Assembly: GCA_911728455.2 (NCBI GenBank)
Contig: OU452223.1
Location: forward strand, 5,168,174-5,232,173
From: Marthasterias glacialis
Taxonomy: Eukaryota > Echinodermata > Asteroidea > Forcipulatida > Asteriidae
Direction: 5' to 3'
Length of the DNA: 64,000 bases
A model generated the notes under the pieces. That model searched no databases, had not been told where the DNA came from, and was given only the letters and a program-made list of their open reading frames with translations. This document shows, one piece after another, positions 1-12,556 of the stretch; position 1 is the first letter of the stretch, and each line of letters begins with the position of its first letter. Position numbers and translations under genes: made by a program.

Positions 1-66
1 CCAGTTTTATATTGCCCTCTGCGTGCCAGATCTTGAGTCCAGTGCGCCTGACCGCTAGGCCACGAC
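1..66 (-). mobile_element. tRNA-Leu-like SINE (family C), cut by window start
   Basis: Read on the minus strand from 66, the sequence begins GTCGTGGCCTAGCGGTCAGG, a tRNA-Leu-like 5' end with pol III box A. The body continues past the window edge. Confidence 0.6.
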
Positions 67-2079
67 ATGCCTAGTGCTGTATCTATTCATACATGCACGC
101 ACATGCACAGGGACCATGTATATGTGCCATACAGTGAGCGAAAATCCTGAAGCTCCGAATCGCCAGGTCTCACCGCTCAGGAGAGGGCCTAGTGGGCCCG
201 AAATAAAAAACACAGGGTATCTTTCATGCAAATGGGACTCGGCAGGTGTGGTCTTTTCGCTGGGGGTGTGAAATTGTTTTTTGAGGCAGTTATTTGTGGG
301 GGTTTTTGTGCTGGAATTGCCATCGTCTGTGCCCTTCCCTTATCCGGACAGCCTCCCTGTGATTACATGTCCGTTGTATTAACTGTTCACTGCGTTAACT
401 ACGGCATATGCATCAGCAGTGTCACAGCTGCGGCTTTTTGTTTTCCCCTTCTGACATGCATCGGCAGTTTGGCCGCGAACGCATTGTTTCATGTCATCGT
501 TCGTTGCACAACTCATTCTGAACCTCCACTCTGGCAGTTTTTTTTTTACTGTTGCATAATATATTGCACACCTGTTCTGTTTGCTCCATCCCCCCTTTTC
601 TTTGTTTTACTCCATGTACCTTTCCACAGCCCACTACCACACTTGTACTCTTCCTCTGCTAATACTTTGTCTATCTTCACAAACTGCTATAACCTTGATC
701 ATGGTCAGGTGCCTTATTGACTTAGTACATTTTGTAGCTACATGTACTGTACATGTAGATAAGCCAGGTGAGGAATGCCCAATTCTGTTCTACTATTCAT
801 GCATGCAGGTATACTTTTTGCCACCACCCTCAAATTTAACCTCTCACAGTTTCTGCCGATGTGTACACACTGTCAGAATTTCTGTACATGGGGATGTAAG
901 ACATTTATTTCCCTGTATAACGGTGGGAGATGTCGTTGGGTGGCACCCCCTTATTTCCCAGTGCTCACCATCAACAAGAATGCAACACCCCCAAATGTTT
1001 GGGGGAAAGAATCCGTGGAGTTCCACGAACATATTGATTACCTGTCAGCATTTAGATCACAATTCACGACTGTCTGCACTGGGAAAGCACGCATTTACTG
1101 GCGCATCGATCGCCGGCCACAAATCTGCCAGAAAATTTTCATTAGTAACTCAACCTACTTTTATTTGGTGTGGGGAAACTGGTTAGCATCGACGTTTGAA
1201 TTGGCGGAGTGGTTTCCGCCCTGGAAGAGTATATACAGGGACCGGCGTGAGTGCGGGTAAACGTGATAGCTTCAGGAAGCCCGCACACTATTCGTGAACT
1301 AGTTCAGCTCTAGAGTAATAATCACCTGGGAAATTTAAGCATCTGCTGATACCGAAGACGCAGACAAGTATATTGGAGAGGCGTTGCATCGGGATGGCAG
1401 CCAATTTAGGGGTCTATTGTAACGCTTAATTTGTCAATTGTATAAATCACTTGGTGGAACCACTTGCTTTTCAGTTCACCTGCTCCTGAAAGGTCAGTCA
1501 AGTGAAGAGAAGGGGGGAAAAAATAAAATAAAAAAAAAGATTACAATTGTTGTTTGTAACATTTATAAAAAAAAATTCTGAAACTTAAAAAAAAAATGTA
1601 AATTAGTCAGGAAATGGTTTAAAAAACTTCATGCTATTTGAGATTGACATATTACTGTATTTTTTTCAAGCGTCATTACTTGATCTTTTTCAGTCTGCAG
1701 CCTGACATACACTGTAAATAGTCATGGATGTCACCAGGAAAGAAACGCAATCAAAAAAGACTGAATTTTTTACGATATACATGTAGTTCAGAGATGAGAA
1801 ATTTCAGACATTGTGTCTGCCTGGTGACAAAACAAAAATTGATTTTCTTCCGATTTTCTTCAGATGTAGTAAAGAAATAATGATCTTTGATCTACTTCTC
1901 TATCACTGGGGCTACTGTTTCTAGAAGCTCGCTGTAATCTTTAACTCCAGGGGTTACGCAAAGGTTGAAATGGCAACATTCCAACATCCTAAAATTTAGA
2001 TCTGTAGTTTCAGTCCTGTCGGCAATAATTCCCACCCCTGATACTGTGATTGTTTTATGTAACAGAAATGAAAGAATCA
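67..2079. other. Gene-free stretch, nothing recognised
   Basis: Reading frames of up to 200 codons overlap here in different frames (226-1260), but their translations have no domain, are Cys/Phe/Pro-rich from T- and C-rich DNA, and no splice or codon pattern favours one. I call none of them. Confidence 0.55.
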
Positions 2080-2180
2080 ATTTTGGGGTGAACAAAGACA
2101 AAATTGACTGGAGCGGGATTTGAACCTGTGACCACCGGCTGTACGTACCGACGCTCTGCCAACTGAGCTATCCAGCCCTT
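2080..2180 (-). mobile_element. tRNA-derived SINE (family A), copy 1
   Basis: Minus strand reads GGGCTGGATAGCTCAGTTGG (box A) and GGTTCAAATCCC (box B) about 50 bases later, then a short body ending CACCCCAAAA. It folds roughly like a tRNA, but anticodon-loop position 33 is C and the acceptor stem has mismatches. The attached non-tRNA body is shared with 5245-5408, so I call a SINE rather than a tRNA gene. Confidence 0.7.
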
Positions 2181-3334
2181 ATGAGGTATCCAGCCCTATC
2201 CAGAAATAAAAGAATTATAGAAAATCTATACCAAATGTATGTGAAAGTACTTTTACTTTGTAGATCCATGATTCTAGATCCCCTTTTATTTAAACCAATC
2301 ATGTACATAACATGCACAGGTGAAATTAAACATCCATTATGTAATTTTACAAAGTACATGCACCACTACCCAGCATCACAGATGGCTGACAGTCCCTCCC
2401 CACTACCCAGTAACGATCAATTAACAACCCCAAGTTAAAAATCTGATGACCATTTCCCTCCTCTTTTCCCATTGTATCACACATTAAGCCATCACCACCC
2501 CCTCGCCCCTTCCCTTTGTTCTCCACTTTTAAGACCTCGTCCCTCCACCAGTCTCTCCTACCCCCTTTTGTCCTCCTGCATTAGCTAGCTTCCTTGACAG
2601 TTGATCACAGCTTCCCGTCAATCTCATCAAATATCATGTACACACCCTTCTCATCTCGCACTCCATTCCCAGTCTGTCCGGCCTGTCTTTTCCCATCCCC
2701 CCCCCACCTCCTTTTTTTTTTGATCAGTTGGATCTTTTAGCAGCCAATAGTCAGATTTGGAGATAAACACACCGACCAGATGTGGGTATTGTCATAATTT
2801 TGGCAGGAAGGCATTTGTCATGGGGGTTCTTCTATTGAGCTCCCCAGATGCGGCGCTATTGTTTGGAGTTTGCTGGTTAATCCAGCCGGCCTTGTGTTTG
2901 TGTGTGTGTGCGTTGGCAAGGGTGTGAGGTATTAATGTTTTAGTCCTGGTGGAGAGTGACTTGTATTGATTCCGAGCACACCATGATGTCTTCTTTTGTC
3001 CGGGAATATTGCCCCGCTTGAAAGATGGTGATGGTCACCATGCACTGCAATGATTCAACGCACACGCTGTACACACATGTGCTATAACACTACAGGGTTT
3101 CCCATGCATTCAGGACACTTGTTGAATACATGTTTGATGTTAAAAGGAATTGCTGGATGATGTTCTTTACAGACACACATTATGTGTTCTTTAAAAGGTT
3201 AAATTATACAAAGATGGTAGTGCAAATACTTATTGACATGTAGCATGATGATAATATAGATTTACAAGCCAGACTAATCACAAATTGGCAAAAAATCGCA
3301 GCTACATACACTAGCATTTTTTTTATTAAAAGAA

Positions 3335-3605
3335 TTTGTTTTGTAATGCAATTCGCCCATCACAAGGCACAGAGGCCACTCGAGGTGTGGGCTACTTTTT
3401 GAAGGGATAGAAACCTGCCACAATGCACAGAAACAAGACATGGCGAGATATAAACGCAAGTCTCTTCACAGCACAGCTAAGAACAGGGAGGGGTAAATGA
3501 AACCGTTGCGAGACTAATGTAACTGCCTCTTCCCCTATTTGGAGCAATAGTTAAGTGTCTTGCTCAAGGACACAAGTGTCATGACCGGGATTCGAGCCCA
3601 CATCC
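3335..3605 (-). mobile_element. tRNA-Leu-like SINE (family C), antisense copy
   Basis: The minus strand has box B GGCTCGAATCCC, then GTGTCCTTGAGCAAGACACT, a central motif shared with copies at 9836, 36183 and 60948. A ~200-base tail is also found at 56730-56945, nearly identical over most of its length. The 5' tRNA half is partly lost. Confidence 0.75.
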
Positions 3606-3894
3606 TCCATCTTTAATATGATGAAGGCCAATTTAATGGTAACTCACAATGCATTGACTACATAAATTACAAACTGTTTTCTGAATGATGATAAATAGCA
3701 CGTTCCGCCATATCAAATTACAGACGTCATTTAGAGAAGTTTAGCTCGGATTCCCATGCTCACTGTAGAGTGAGTTACTGAAGAATTGGCCTGAAGATAT
3801 TGCTCTTTTTATCTGCAGGAGAAAATAAGATGACTTATTATATATGTTACAGAGGTAAATGTAGGGAATTAAAACTTATTTGTTGGGCTTTACC

Positions 3895-4052
3895 ATGGGA
3901 ATAAAAGAGTGGTGACCAAGGTCTTAAACCAGCAGGGGTGTGGCCGTGTGATGAAGGACCAAGCCGAAAGTGAGGTCCTTTATTACACCACCACGACCCT
4001 GCAAGGTTTTAAACGGCCGTTTAAGACCGAGTCACTACTCTTTTATTCCCAT
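3895..4052. mobile_element. Inverted-repeat element with ATGGGAATAAAAGAG ends, copy 1
   Basis: ATGGGAATAAAAGAGTGGTG at the left is complemented by CACTACTCTTTTATTCCCAT at the right. The inside has GGTTTTAAACGGCCG near the right end. 158 bp, non-coding. Confidence 0.75.
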
Positions 4053-5059
4053 TCATAAATTCCCTTTTTGTTAAAAAGTGTAACAGTATAAAAAAATCGG
4101 TGAAACTTTTCACTTTTTGCTCCATTTCGTGAAGGGTCGACGCTCAATGGTTGTGCTATTACGCGTGCACTAATTACATAGAGTACCCGTATGTATTGAT
4201 TGTGCTATGCGTAAATTAGCATCAACATGTCTGTGTAAGAGTTTGGGTTAAGTATTCGGTGAAAAGTAGTTTACATCTGACAGTTTTTGACATACATGTA
4301 CGTGAACTCGTCATCTTTCACCCTGCAACGATCCAGCATGAGTTGCAAAATCCGACAAAAGTGGTGTCGTCACAAGGAAACTACACAACTTTCTCACAAC
4401 CACATTCACGGATTTAATTGCATGGAAACTTCTCTAAAACTGAACTACTGCACTACTGGGATGTGTTCAATGTACACATATGTAATGTGTGCGTGCACGA
4501 CACAATATTTCTCTGTAAAGTAGCGAGCCTTGTTTGTGATGAAGCATGAACATGTTCATAATGGGGGCCAGCCACTCTGGTGTTAGCCTTCCCTAGTCCC
4601 AATTTGTAAGGGAGGTCCTACCAGAAGGAGGAAGTGATTATACCCTTTGCTAAGCCTGGGTACTACGGAGAGCTACCACCTGTTCAAATAATGACATTAT
4701 CAATTAGCGGACTTTTCAAATCAGGGGGGGGGGGTACTATGAAACCGTGGGGGGTACAAGACAATCACTAAATCGCCAATTTCCACGACTCCAAGCAGGC
4801 GTGTGTTATGGTTGTTTGTAGATCTCTATCCTGTGCCATAACCTGAATGGGAATGGCATTGGAATGCATCAGTAATGGACAACAGGATTTCTCAAAGGTG
4901 CTCACACATCCCCACATGGGCTTACTGGTACAAATCAGTGGCAAAAATTGAATTACTTTCAAAAAAGCTTGATAGTTTTCAAGAAGTGTCTAAATTTACT
5001 CAACATGAGGCACATATAATGTTGTTTTAAGTAGACCAGTTTTTATTTGTAATTTTTAC

Positions 5060-5215
5060 ACATACACCGATGTGTGATAAGCACTGTATTCTCAGTACTT
5101 TCCTGAGTCCTGTGAAAAAAAATTTACAGGTATTTTCCTCGGGTGGGATTCGAACCAACGACCCCCGCCATTCTAGAGCAGATGTCTTACTAACTAGACT
5201 ACCGTGATTGCCCGG
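5060..5215 (-). mobile_element. tRNA-derived SINE (family B), copy 1
   Basis: The minus strand carries a tRNA-like head with GTTCGAATCCCACC (box B) after TAAGACATCTGCTCTAGAAT, then a body with CAGGACTCAGGAAAGTACTG. The same head and body occur at 26195-26308. Confidence 0.7.
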
Positions 5216-5244
5216 TAGATAGAGGCAGTTCGAATCCTATCGAG

Positions 5245-5408
5245 ACCAGTTTTTATTATCACGTAATTAACCACAAGGGAAACTGACTGGGTAAATTTGA
5301 GGCAGTTTTTGGGGTGGACAGAGAAAAAGTGACTCGAACGGGACTTGAACCTGCAATTTCCGGATAAATGTGCTGACAGCGCTCTACCATCTGAGCTATC
5401 CAGCCCTA
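5245..5408 (-). mobile_element. tRNA-derived SINE (family A), copy 2
   Basis: The minus strand reads GGGCTGGATAGCTCAGATGG, box B GTTCAAGTCCCG, and the family A body through CACCCCAAAA, then a tail with AGTCAGTTTCCCTTGTGGTT. This is the most complete family A copy. Confidence 0.75.
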
Positions 5409-5564
5409 ATGTTGGCGGTCTTCCTATTTTGTAAATATCTTTGTTCGGGGCTGCCAGTCAGAAGCCATTCAACGTGAACCTGCCATATAACTAAGGATGA
5501 CAACCAAGTATTCGATACAACCTGGGAAGCGGCAGTACAGGGATCACCTTAAGGGGATGCGACT

Positions 5565-5682
5565 TTTTATTTCAAATATCAAGTAATAAACAACAAGGGA
5601 AACTGACTAGGTAAATTTAATTCATTTTTTGGGGGCGATCAAAGAAAAATTGAGTAGAACGGGACTTGAACCTGCAATCATC
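5565..5682 (-). mobile_element. tRNA-derived SINE (family A), truncated copy 3
   Basis: Shares box B (GTTCAAGTCCCG), body and tail with the copy 160 bases upstream, but the box A half is missing. Same orientation as its neighbour, so local duplication or two insertions are both possible. Confidence 0.7.
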
Positions 5683-5689
5683 TATTATT

Positions 5690-8600
5690 TTCAACAAACT
5701 TTGGATGGAAAAGGCGAACATTTTGCTCTCTTGGAATAATTCTTTTAAGTACAGTACATGTCTGATTCTTTGATTTGATTCATAAATCATAAGTTTATTA
5801 AAACAGTTTTGATTTGACTGGTTTGTATATGTCATGTATTGTACATGTAGATACAACAATCTTGTTTGGCTCCCTTAAGATTACTCGCACAGCATATGTA
5901 CATGGAGAGTACATGAAAAAACAACTTGCAGTAGCTTGTTCAAACTTAACAAGGGGGGGTTGCATGCGTGTAATTTCAACTGTATTTGGCCGCGTGTTTG
6001 CTTAAGCGAGGGGGAAAGTAGAGCTTTAGTCAAGAGGCATGCCAATCTTGCCAGCGTTTGCTTTAGCGAAACCTCTGAAATGAGAAGGCCGGGGATTCGG
6101 TTGGGGGGGGGGGCACAACTAGGAATACGTTTCATTAGATTGGAGATGAGTAGATTTGGAGGATTTGGAGGGTAGCATTGAGCGGTTGGGCTCAAGCAGG
6201 TTGAATGTTAATGCCTTTTTATGATGTCTGAGGGATTAAGTTTCAGTGAGGCTGACGAGAGGCCCCGATGACTAACAGACCCACTCCCCTCCACACCTTG
6301 CCCTGTGCAAATGTCTCCCACTGAGATTTATACATGCATAATACGCTGAACTTGACGGCCGCTCTCGGACCTTTTAGGGGCCAATTTCTCAGGTTGCACG
6401 TTTTTATTAAAGGTTTAAAAACGAAACAAAAAATAAATAATATTTCTCTCTGTCGACCAGGAAGGTTACATATGTAGTTGGCAATAGCTCTATCATACAT
6501 GTATGTACCTGTATGATGTAGGATTCTGTGCCCAGTTACATGGCTTTGCTTACTGTGGGATTCTGCGCTTACGCCCTGCCACGGTCTGTAGAAGTACGCG
6601 CTTTACAGGGCGCCGTAAGCACAGATTTCTTTGGTAAGCAGCGCCGTGATATTGGAACTCGGAAGAAATCTGGAAGGCCTATAAATTCTTGTAAACAACT
6701 AGGGTTATGGAAATGCAGAGAGCCTGAAAAAGGATTCTCACCGGATATGAATCAGATTTATTATTTTTTTTCAAAGGTGTATTTTGACGGTGAAGTGGTG
6801 AACCATTTCCCTTGTACAGCATAGCTAACTACATAAAGTATATCATTTGCTACTCAGAAATCATCATTTGATACTTGATGTTGGCATTCAGTGATGCTCA
6901 AAAGATGTTCACGTTTGGACCTGAGCAGAGTCTGTCTGAAAGGCTAAAAAATATGGCCTTTTTGTATTCATTTTTTAGCCTTTAAGAAAGACTCGTGCTA
7001 GAATTGAAACGTGAGGCCATTAACAAGTTTTTGCATTTATACAACAGGTCCTTGTGGTTGGTAAGCAGTTTGCAATAGCTAATTTTATTTTTTCAAAACA
7101 TGTTCAGTCTGATTATTTTGCTTTGATGCGGAATTGCTGGCTGAGTTCCGTCCCACAAGTGAATGTACGGCAAAATGAACTTGATTTTTTAAAAATAATG
7201 AATCAGCAAAAAATAATTTCATTAATTTCTGTGTCCATTATAATCTTATTTTCATAGGGAGGATGTGTTTTCTTACACAAATCCACTTCCGAGTAATTGA
7301 ACATTTAAGTGTTTGTAACTTGTGTATTTGCCATATGCGCATAAGCTTCAGTTCTTGCTCGTAATTTACATGTAACTTTTTTCAGTCTCCAGGAACTTTC
7401 ACAATCTCCGTCCTTATAAATGATTTCCTGTCTTGATTTGCATGTTTTCCTACCAAATTTAACCGTTTTCCTGAGTACTAATTCCACTCTGTGCGCAGTT
7501 ACTCACGCTGTGGAGTGTACAGAACTTGCACAGATTTTACATGTTTACAAACGGCAGTTTTAAGTACGTTGAGTTTAGATCCCCCCCCACCCTCAACTTT
7601 CGGCCATGTTCAATCTGAATTCACTCTCCAGCCTCCATTTAATCTAATCCACCCTCTTGATTTCCTGCTCGTTCATCACCGTAATACTATAATCAAACAA
7701 GCCGAGCAAATATTGAAAATTCATAATCAGGAGAAGAAAGAAAAAAAACGGAAAAAAAAAAATGCTACCGAGGGTAAAGCAAATTTGCCATGTAATGCCA
7801 TTTCCCACTGTCTCAAGACGAGATTTTAAACCGCCAACGACATGCACATCGTCATTCAGGAAATGTCGTGAAGGAAAAAAGTCCCTGCTCTGGCCCAGCC
7901 AACCTCGAATTCCGAAACAATAGCTTAAGTGCCCACCCGAAGAAACTTGATACTGAAACCATATTGGACCTCTTTGCTGGAACTCTCGAGCGCGAGCGCA
8001 GGCCGCGGCAAACACATAAGTGCCTGCATGTGTGTGTATAGGAACGAGCCTGTGATAGTAATACGGTAAATGTATGCCATACTCATAAAACTAGATGGTT
8101 TGTCGAATGATTCAGAGGGCAGTTTCTCAACTTCTTCTTAGAGGGACCCACTCAGGGCTAATGGAGAGGAGAGATTACAAACTGGGGCAGCTGGCTTGAC
8201 AGAGCACATGTGCATGTATGATTACCAATGGCATTTGTGCCGTGGATGACAAGAATGCTGATTTCTTCCCCCCTTGTTTTTTCCCCCCCACTTCTTTCTC
8301 TCTCTCTCTCTATCTGTCTTTCTGTTGTTATATCGGGGCTCTGGTGCGATTTAGGAGAATCATGATCACGTTTTGTGTGATTAGGGGAAACATGTGTTCA
8401 GTGAACAATATGGAGAGGATGGACAAGGCCGAGCTGTAAGTCCCCTTGAGCTATGCGCTTGACAAAACACATATGCACAGGGTAGGCTGGAGTGTTGAGA
8501 GATGGTCCTGATCCCAAGACTTCGCTTCTCATGCTTCTAATGGCATTGTTCTTGCTGTCTCATTGTTTTTCATTATGACTAGCTCTTTGGGCCTACACAT

Positions 8601-8950
8601 GTAGGACTATGGGAGTACAGCTCCGTACAGCGTGCTCACGTGTTGAGAGATTGTATGCACAATCATATGCAGTGTCATTGATTTCTGAGCGTACTGGCCA
8701 CTCACTTAAAGATTACGATTGATCACAATTATTCTTAAAAAACAATGTCAGCTTTGAATACACTAAAAATCTTGCATGCATTTGTCAAGATAATAGTTTC
8801 ATGTATCTGATTACATGTACATAGACCATGATAGTGAAGAGTGTTCTCGATGTATGGATATACATAGGTTACATGTGTTATGTGTGTGACTCCTAAAAGT
8901 TCCTCATGAGAATGAATGCAAATATCTTTTGATTTTACAAGTAGCTTGTA
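5690..8950. other. Gene-free stretch, nothing recognised
   Basis: No conserved coding sequence, tRNA or clear element. A small hairpin lies at about 6566-6640 (GCGCTTACGCCCTG against CAGGGCGCCGTAAGC). Confidence 0.5.
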
Positions 8951-9152
8951 CACCAATCGGAGCAGCTCCTTCATGGTGGTTTAAACCACCACAGCTATGG
9001 CCGCCGCACATGCGCGACACGACAATAGCGCGTCAGCGCCGCGCATACATACCAATCAGCATGGAGGATTCACCGTGCGTGTGCGTTGACGCGCACCGGC
9101 GGCCATAGCTGCGGTGGTGTAAACGCCCATGAACGAGCTCCTCGGATTAGTG
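8951..9152. mobile_element. GC-rich inverted-repeat element, 202 bp
   Basis: About 50-bp imperfect inverted repeats, including CACAGCTATGGCCGCCG against CGGCGGCCATAGCTGCG. The interior is CpG-rich, unlike its AT-rich surroundings. I see no clear target duplication and no second copy in the window. Confidence 0.65.
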
Positions 9153-9835
9153 GATACAGTTACCGAGAGGGTACGGTTATTTTGAAAGAAGATTTGTGTG
9201 TATTTCCAGTGCTTTGTTTCGAGTCATAACATTCATGCACCAGTTGGGAAGTTCCATTTTGAGAAAGAGTATGTTATATTTATACTTATTTATTATTTTT
9301 ATTTTACAATTGTTTCATAGGTTTTGTTGGCATGTACCGTATTATTGTGTTTCTTATGTAAAAAGGCCATTGAAATTTTGGGACAATACAGTGTTATTGT
9401 ATTGTATTTAATTATTGAACGATTTATTTGTTAACCATACCAATAATCAGATAATGAATACAAAAAAAACTACATGTATGCCACCCCCCAAGACTGAAAA
9501 AGGAGATAAAAATACAAAAAGCAACCAATAAAATAATAATGAGCGACATAATGAATAATAAAAGATATACTCAAAGCATCAGTTGGATGTACTGGTACAT
9601 TTAGAGGCTTATAGTATTGAAAACCTCTTGGCAAAAAAAGAAAAAGGAAAAAAAACAAAGGCCCCCTATCACATAGCAAGGTCTCTGGGCCTAGTTGTTA
9701 GGATTTTATTTTTTTTTTTCCACCAGGATTTTTTGGGTGAGGTTTTCCCCTTGCCTTGAAAAGGAGGGCGACATTGTTGCATTGTTTCTAAACCTCTCGT
9801 TTGAAAGAGTCTGTAAATCCGTTGATATACATTGT

Positions 9836-10090
9836 GGCGTGTCGTGGCCGAGCGGTCTAGCACATCAAACTCAACTTTTTTGAGTGAGGGTTCGAATCCT
9901 GGTCTTGACACATGTGTCCTTGAGCAAGACACTTAACTGTAATTGCTTCTCATCACCCAGGGGTGAACGGGTACCTACAAGGGCAGAGATTATTGATGTG
10001 AATGATTAGCAGCCTGTGTGCGGATTTGGTTCCCGGTGCTGCATACTCCAAAGGAGTTGAGATGGTTTAAGGAATGCTTCGGGCCCCAAT
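9836..10090 (+). mobile_element. tRNA-Leu-like SINE (family C)
   Basis: Starts GTCGTGGCCGAGCGGTCTAG (box A), has GGTTCGAATCCTGG (box B) about 50 bases later, and then the central motif GTGTCCTTGAGCAAGACACT. The 3' part (from about 9960) differs from the other copies, so subfamilies share the head but not the tail. Confidence 0.75.
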
Positions 10091-10103
10091 GAACAGGGGT
10101 AAG

Positions 10104-10272
10104 CAGGCCTCAATCTGAATTAAAACAGGGGCAGGCCTTTGCTGGCCAAATCAGAGAAATTGTACAAGGGCATGCTGGCCAAGTTGGTAGTGACAGGGCA
10201 ATTTTTCTGAAGGGCACGCTGGCCAACTCGACAGGGTAGGAGGCCATTGCCCTTTGTTAAGATCAAGGCCTG
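10104..10272. mobile_element. CAGGCCT-ended inverted-repeat element with 6-bp target duplication, copy 1
   Basis: Ends CAGGCCTCAATC and GATCAAGGCCTG are inverted repeats. Perfect direct duplications GGTAAG lie at 10098-10103 and 10273-10278. 169 bp, non-coding. The CAGG start and short duplication suggest a hAT-like source. Confidence 0.78.
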
Positions 10273-12069
10273 GGTAAGGATACTGTAAGATGCTTTGAGA
10301 AGCCTACTTGGCTTGATAAGACGCATAATATACACATTCTTATTAATATTATTGCACATGTTTTAACACGTTTTGTGTCTACATTGCCCCCTTCCCCCTC
10401 CCTCCCCCAATTTGTCAGAAATTTTTTCAGTTATTATTAAATCACTCCCCTGCAACATTGCATATCTTCCTTGACTCTTCTTTCATACATGGCGCAGTTT
10501 TGGAACCATTTGCTAAATGATGGGAAAAACCGATTCACCAATTGGTTTTGTAACCCCAAACCATTTTCGGTTGATTATCGTGTCCCGCTGAATCAGTGGA
10601 CCAATCGAGGTCTTGACTTGGGAGCCAAATGCCTAGTAGCCATTTGGGCATGGCAAATCAATTAGTGCACCATTGTGTAGCGCTACACTGTTACAAACCG
10701 TGCCCAGTAATTGAAAAAGTTACGAACGAATGCTCAGGTCATGACACAATGCCTCAGATGGTATTGCCATCAGACCGTTCAGCTAAAAACAGTAAGCAGA
10801 GTTGAAACATTGTAGCAATGAGCATTGGTAAAATGATCTTAAAGTTCCAGAAATCAAAGATAATTTGTGTGTATTATACATGCATAAATGTAGGTCAATG
10901 AATGTGATATCTTTTCTGCCTCTTTTAGAATTTTGCAATGAATCAAAATCCATTTAAATACAAGTGTATACTGTAATTTATGCACAGCAAAAAACAGCAA
11001 GAGTGCAGCACTTGTAGTATCCTAACTTCTACCTGTGGCCATTCTTCCCAATAGACTGAAAGATTTTATTCATTTATTTTTTTTGGGCCCTGCACAAGCC
11101 TTTTACCTGTCCCGCATCCCACTCGTGGCAGTCTTATTCACCTCATTATGTATGTACACATGCCATCCCGTGCACACGTATGTGTGTATCCCGTAAAAAG
11201 CGACCACTTGACCGTTTTTGTACAGCCTCGCAACCCTATCACAGCAAGCTGGCAATTTTGAACGTCGCTGACTGACATCAAGGCTGGTCGGACTGCCGCC
11301 ACGCCAGTTCAAGATTGGTTCTACGAATGCTTTCCATTGGGGAGCCTTGTTACGCATTTGGTAAAACTTTAGACGGCATTCGTCCCGTGGTGGCGGTCAC
11401 TAATTGATTCAGAGCTGAAGGAGGTACGGGGGTTCGGTTGCACGGTGTCTTCCCCTCCCGTCTCTCGCTAGGCTATTTTCTTTTATCCCCTCCCAATTGT
11501 TTTCTTTTCATTTTGGTTCATGTAGTCCTGAATGCCTGTCTGTGTTTGGGTCTGTTTATCCACCCATTGGATATTCTTGTTCCCAATCGTTCAGGGTCTG
11601 AAACTTGTTAGAGTTGCTTGTAGTCGGAATTCATAATAGGAAAGTTTGCAAATTTTAAAGGGTGGATCCGTTCTGCCAAGCGAGTTACCGCATCTGTGGA
11701 TGATGCAACTGTGACGTTTTGTATTTGCCAACTGCTCGTCAAGGTTTCCTCTCTCCATTTTAAACAGTCCCAGCAATGGGTTAACAATTCTTGCTGTCAT
11801 TATTTTAAAAGTGATGTTTCTTGGATATAAAGATGGCTCCACAAAGGTTTGAGGGCAAACATGAATCTTAAGATTGTACACAACCATGCCACATCTAATT
11901 TGCCTTAATGAACAATTATGTAGACAGTATATGTACTTGGGGTCGAAACGTGTTTCCCCAAATCAAGCTGAAAGCATCGGATAGCACAACACTAAGTACA
12001 AACCATCTACATGTATTGTACCTTGTTTTTAAGTTTCAATAAAACAGTGTCCAAACTAAAGTATTAAAT

Positions 12070-12556
12070 ATGTTTTCACCCTGAGAAAATATTCTGTCAC
12101 AAAACGCAAAATCCAGGTAGCCTGTGTGCTTCATAATCTGATACTTGGGTCATTCCATGAAGGTGGAACACAAGGGACACTGTTTCATTGTTACCACCTT
12201 CGAAGCTTTTTTACCACTTCACTACTTTCATAATATTGAAAAATATGTGTTACAAGCATTGTGTCCCTGTTACATCGTTACCTTGAATTTCTAAGAATAT
12301 TAGCAAAAAAATATCAGGTAAGATGGTGTGGGAGGGATTTGAAACTTTCTGAAATACTTTCAACACCCAAATAAAAGGTGATGATTGATAAACATAAATG
12401 AGAATCAACATTTTTACTGATGTAAATTATAACATTAAAAATGTCACAAAATTGTGTGCCACCTTCATGGAATAACCCAATTGTGTGCTGACTGTGAAGC
12501 ACTAGGCTACCTAGATTTTATGTTTTCAACTGAGTAATTTCTCAGGGTAAATTATG
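12070..12556. mobile_element. Foldback (long inverted repeat) element
   Basis: The left arm from CACCCTGAGAAA (12077) through CAGGTAGCC, TGTGTGCTTCA and GGGTCATTCCATGAAGGTGG to CACAA is matched in reverse complement by the right arm from TTGTGTGCCACCTTCATGG to TCTCAGGGT (12548). Arms of about 100 bp flank an AT-rich loop of about 280 bp. No coding capacity. Confidence 0.75.

Noticed and set aside
226-1260. Overlapping frames of 161-201 codons as possible genes
   Set aside because: They overlap in different frames, are Cys/Phe/Pro-rich from T- and C-rich DNA, and show no domain or splice support.
2106-2180. A functional tRNA gene on the minus strand
   Set aside because: Anticodon-loop and acceptor-stem mismatches, plus a body shared with 5245-5408, point to a SINE.
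9840-9905. A functional tRNA-Leu gene
   Set aside because: The head is followed by a SINE central motif shared with other copies, and the arms do not pair well by eye.
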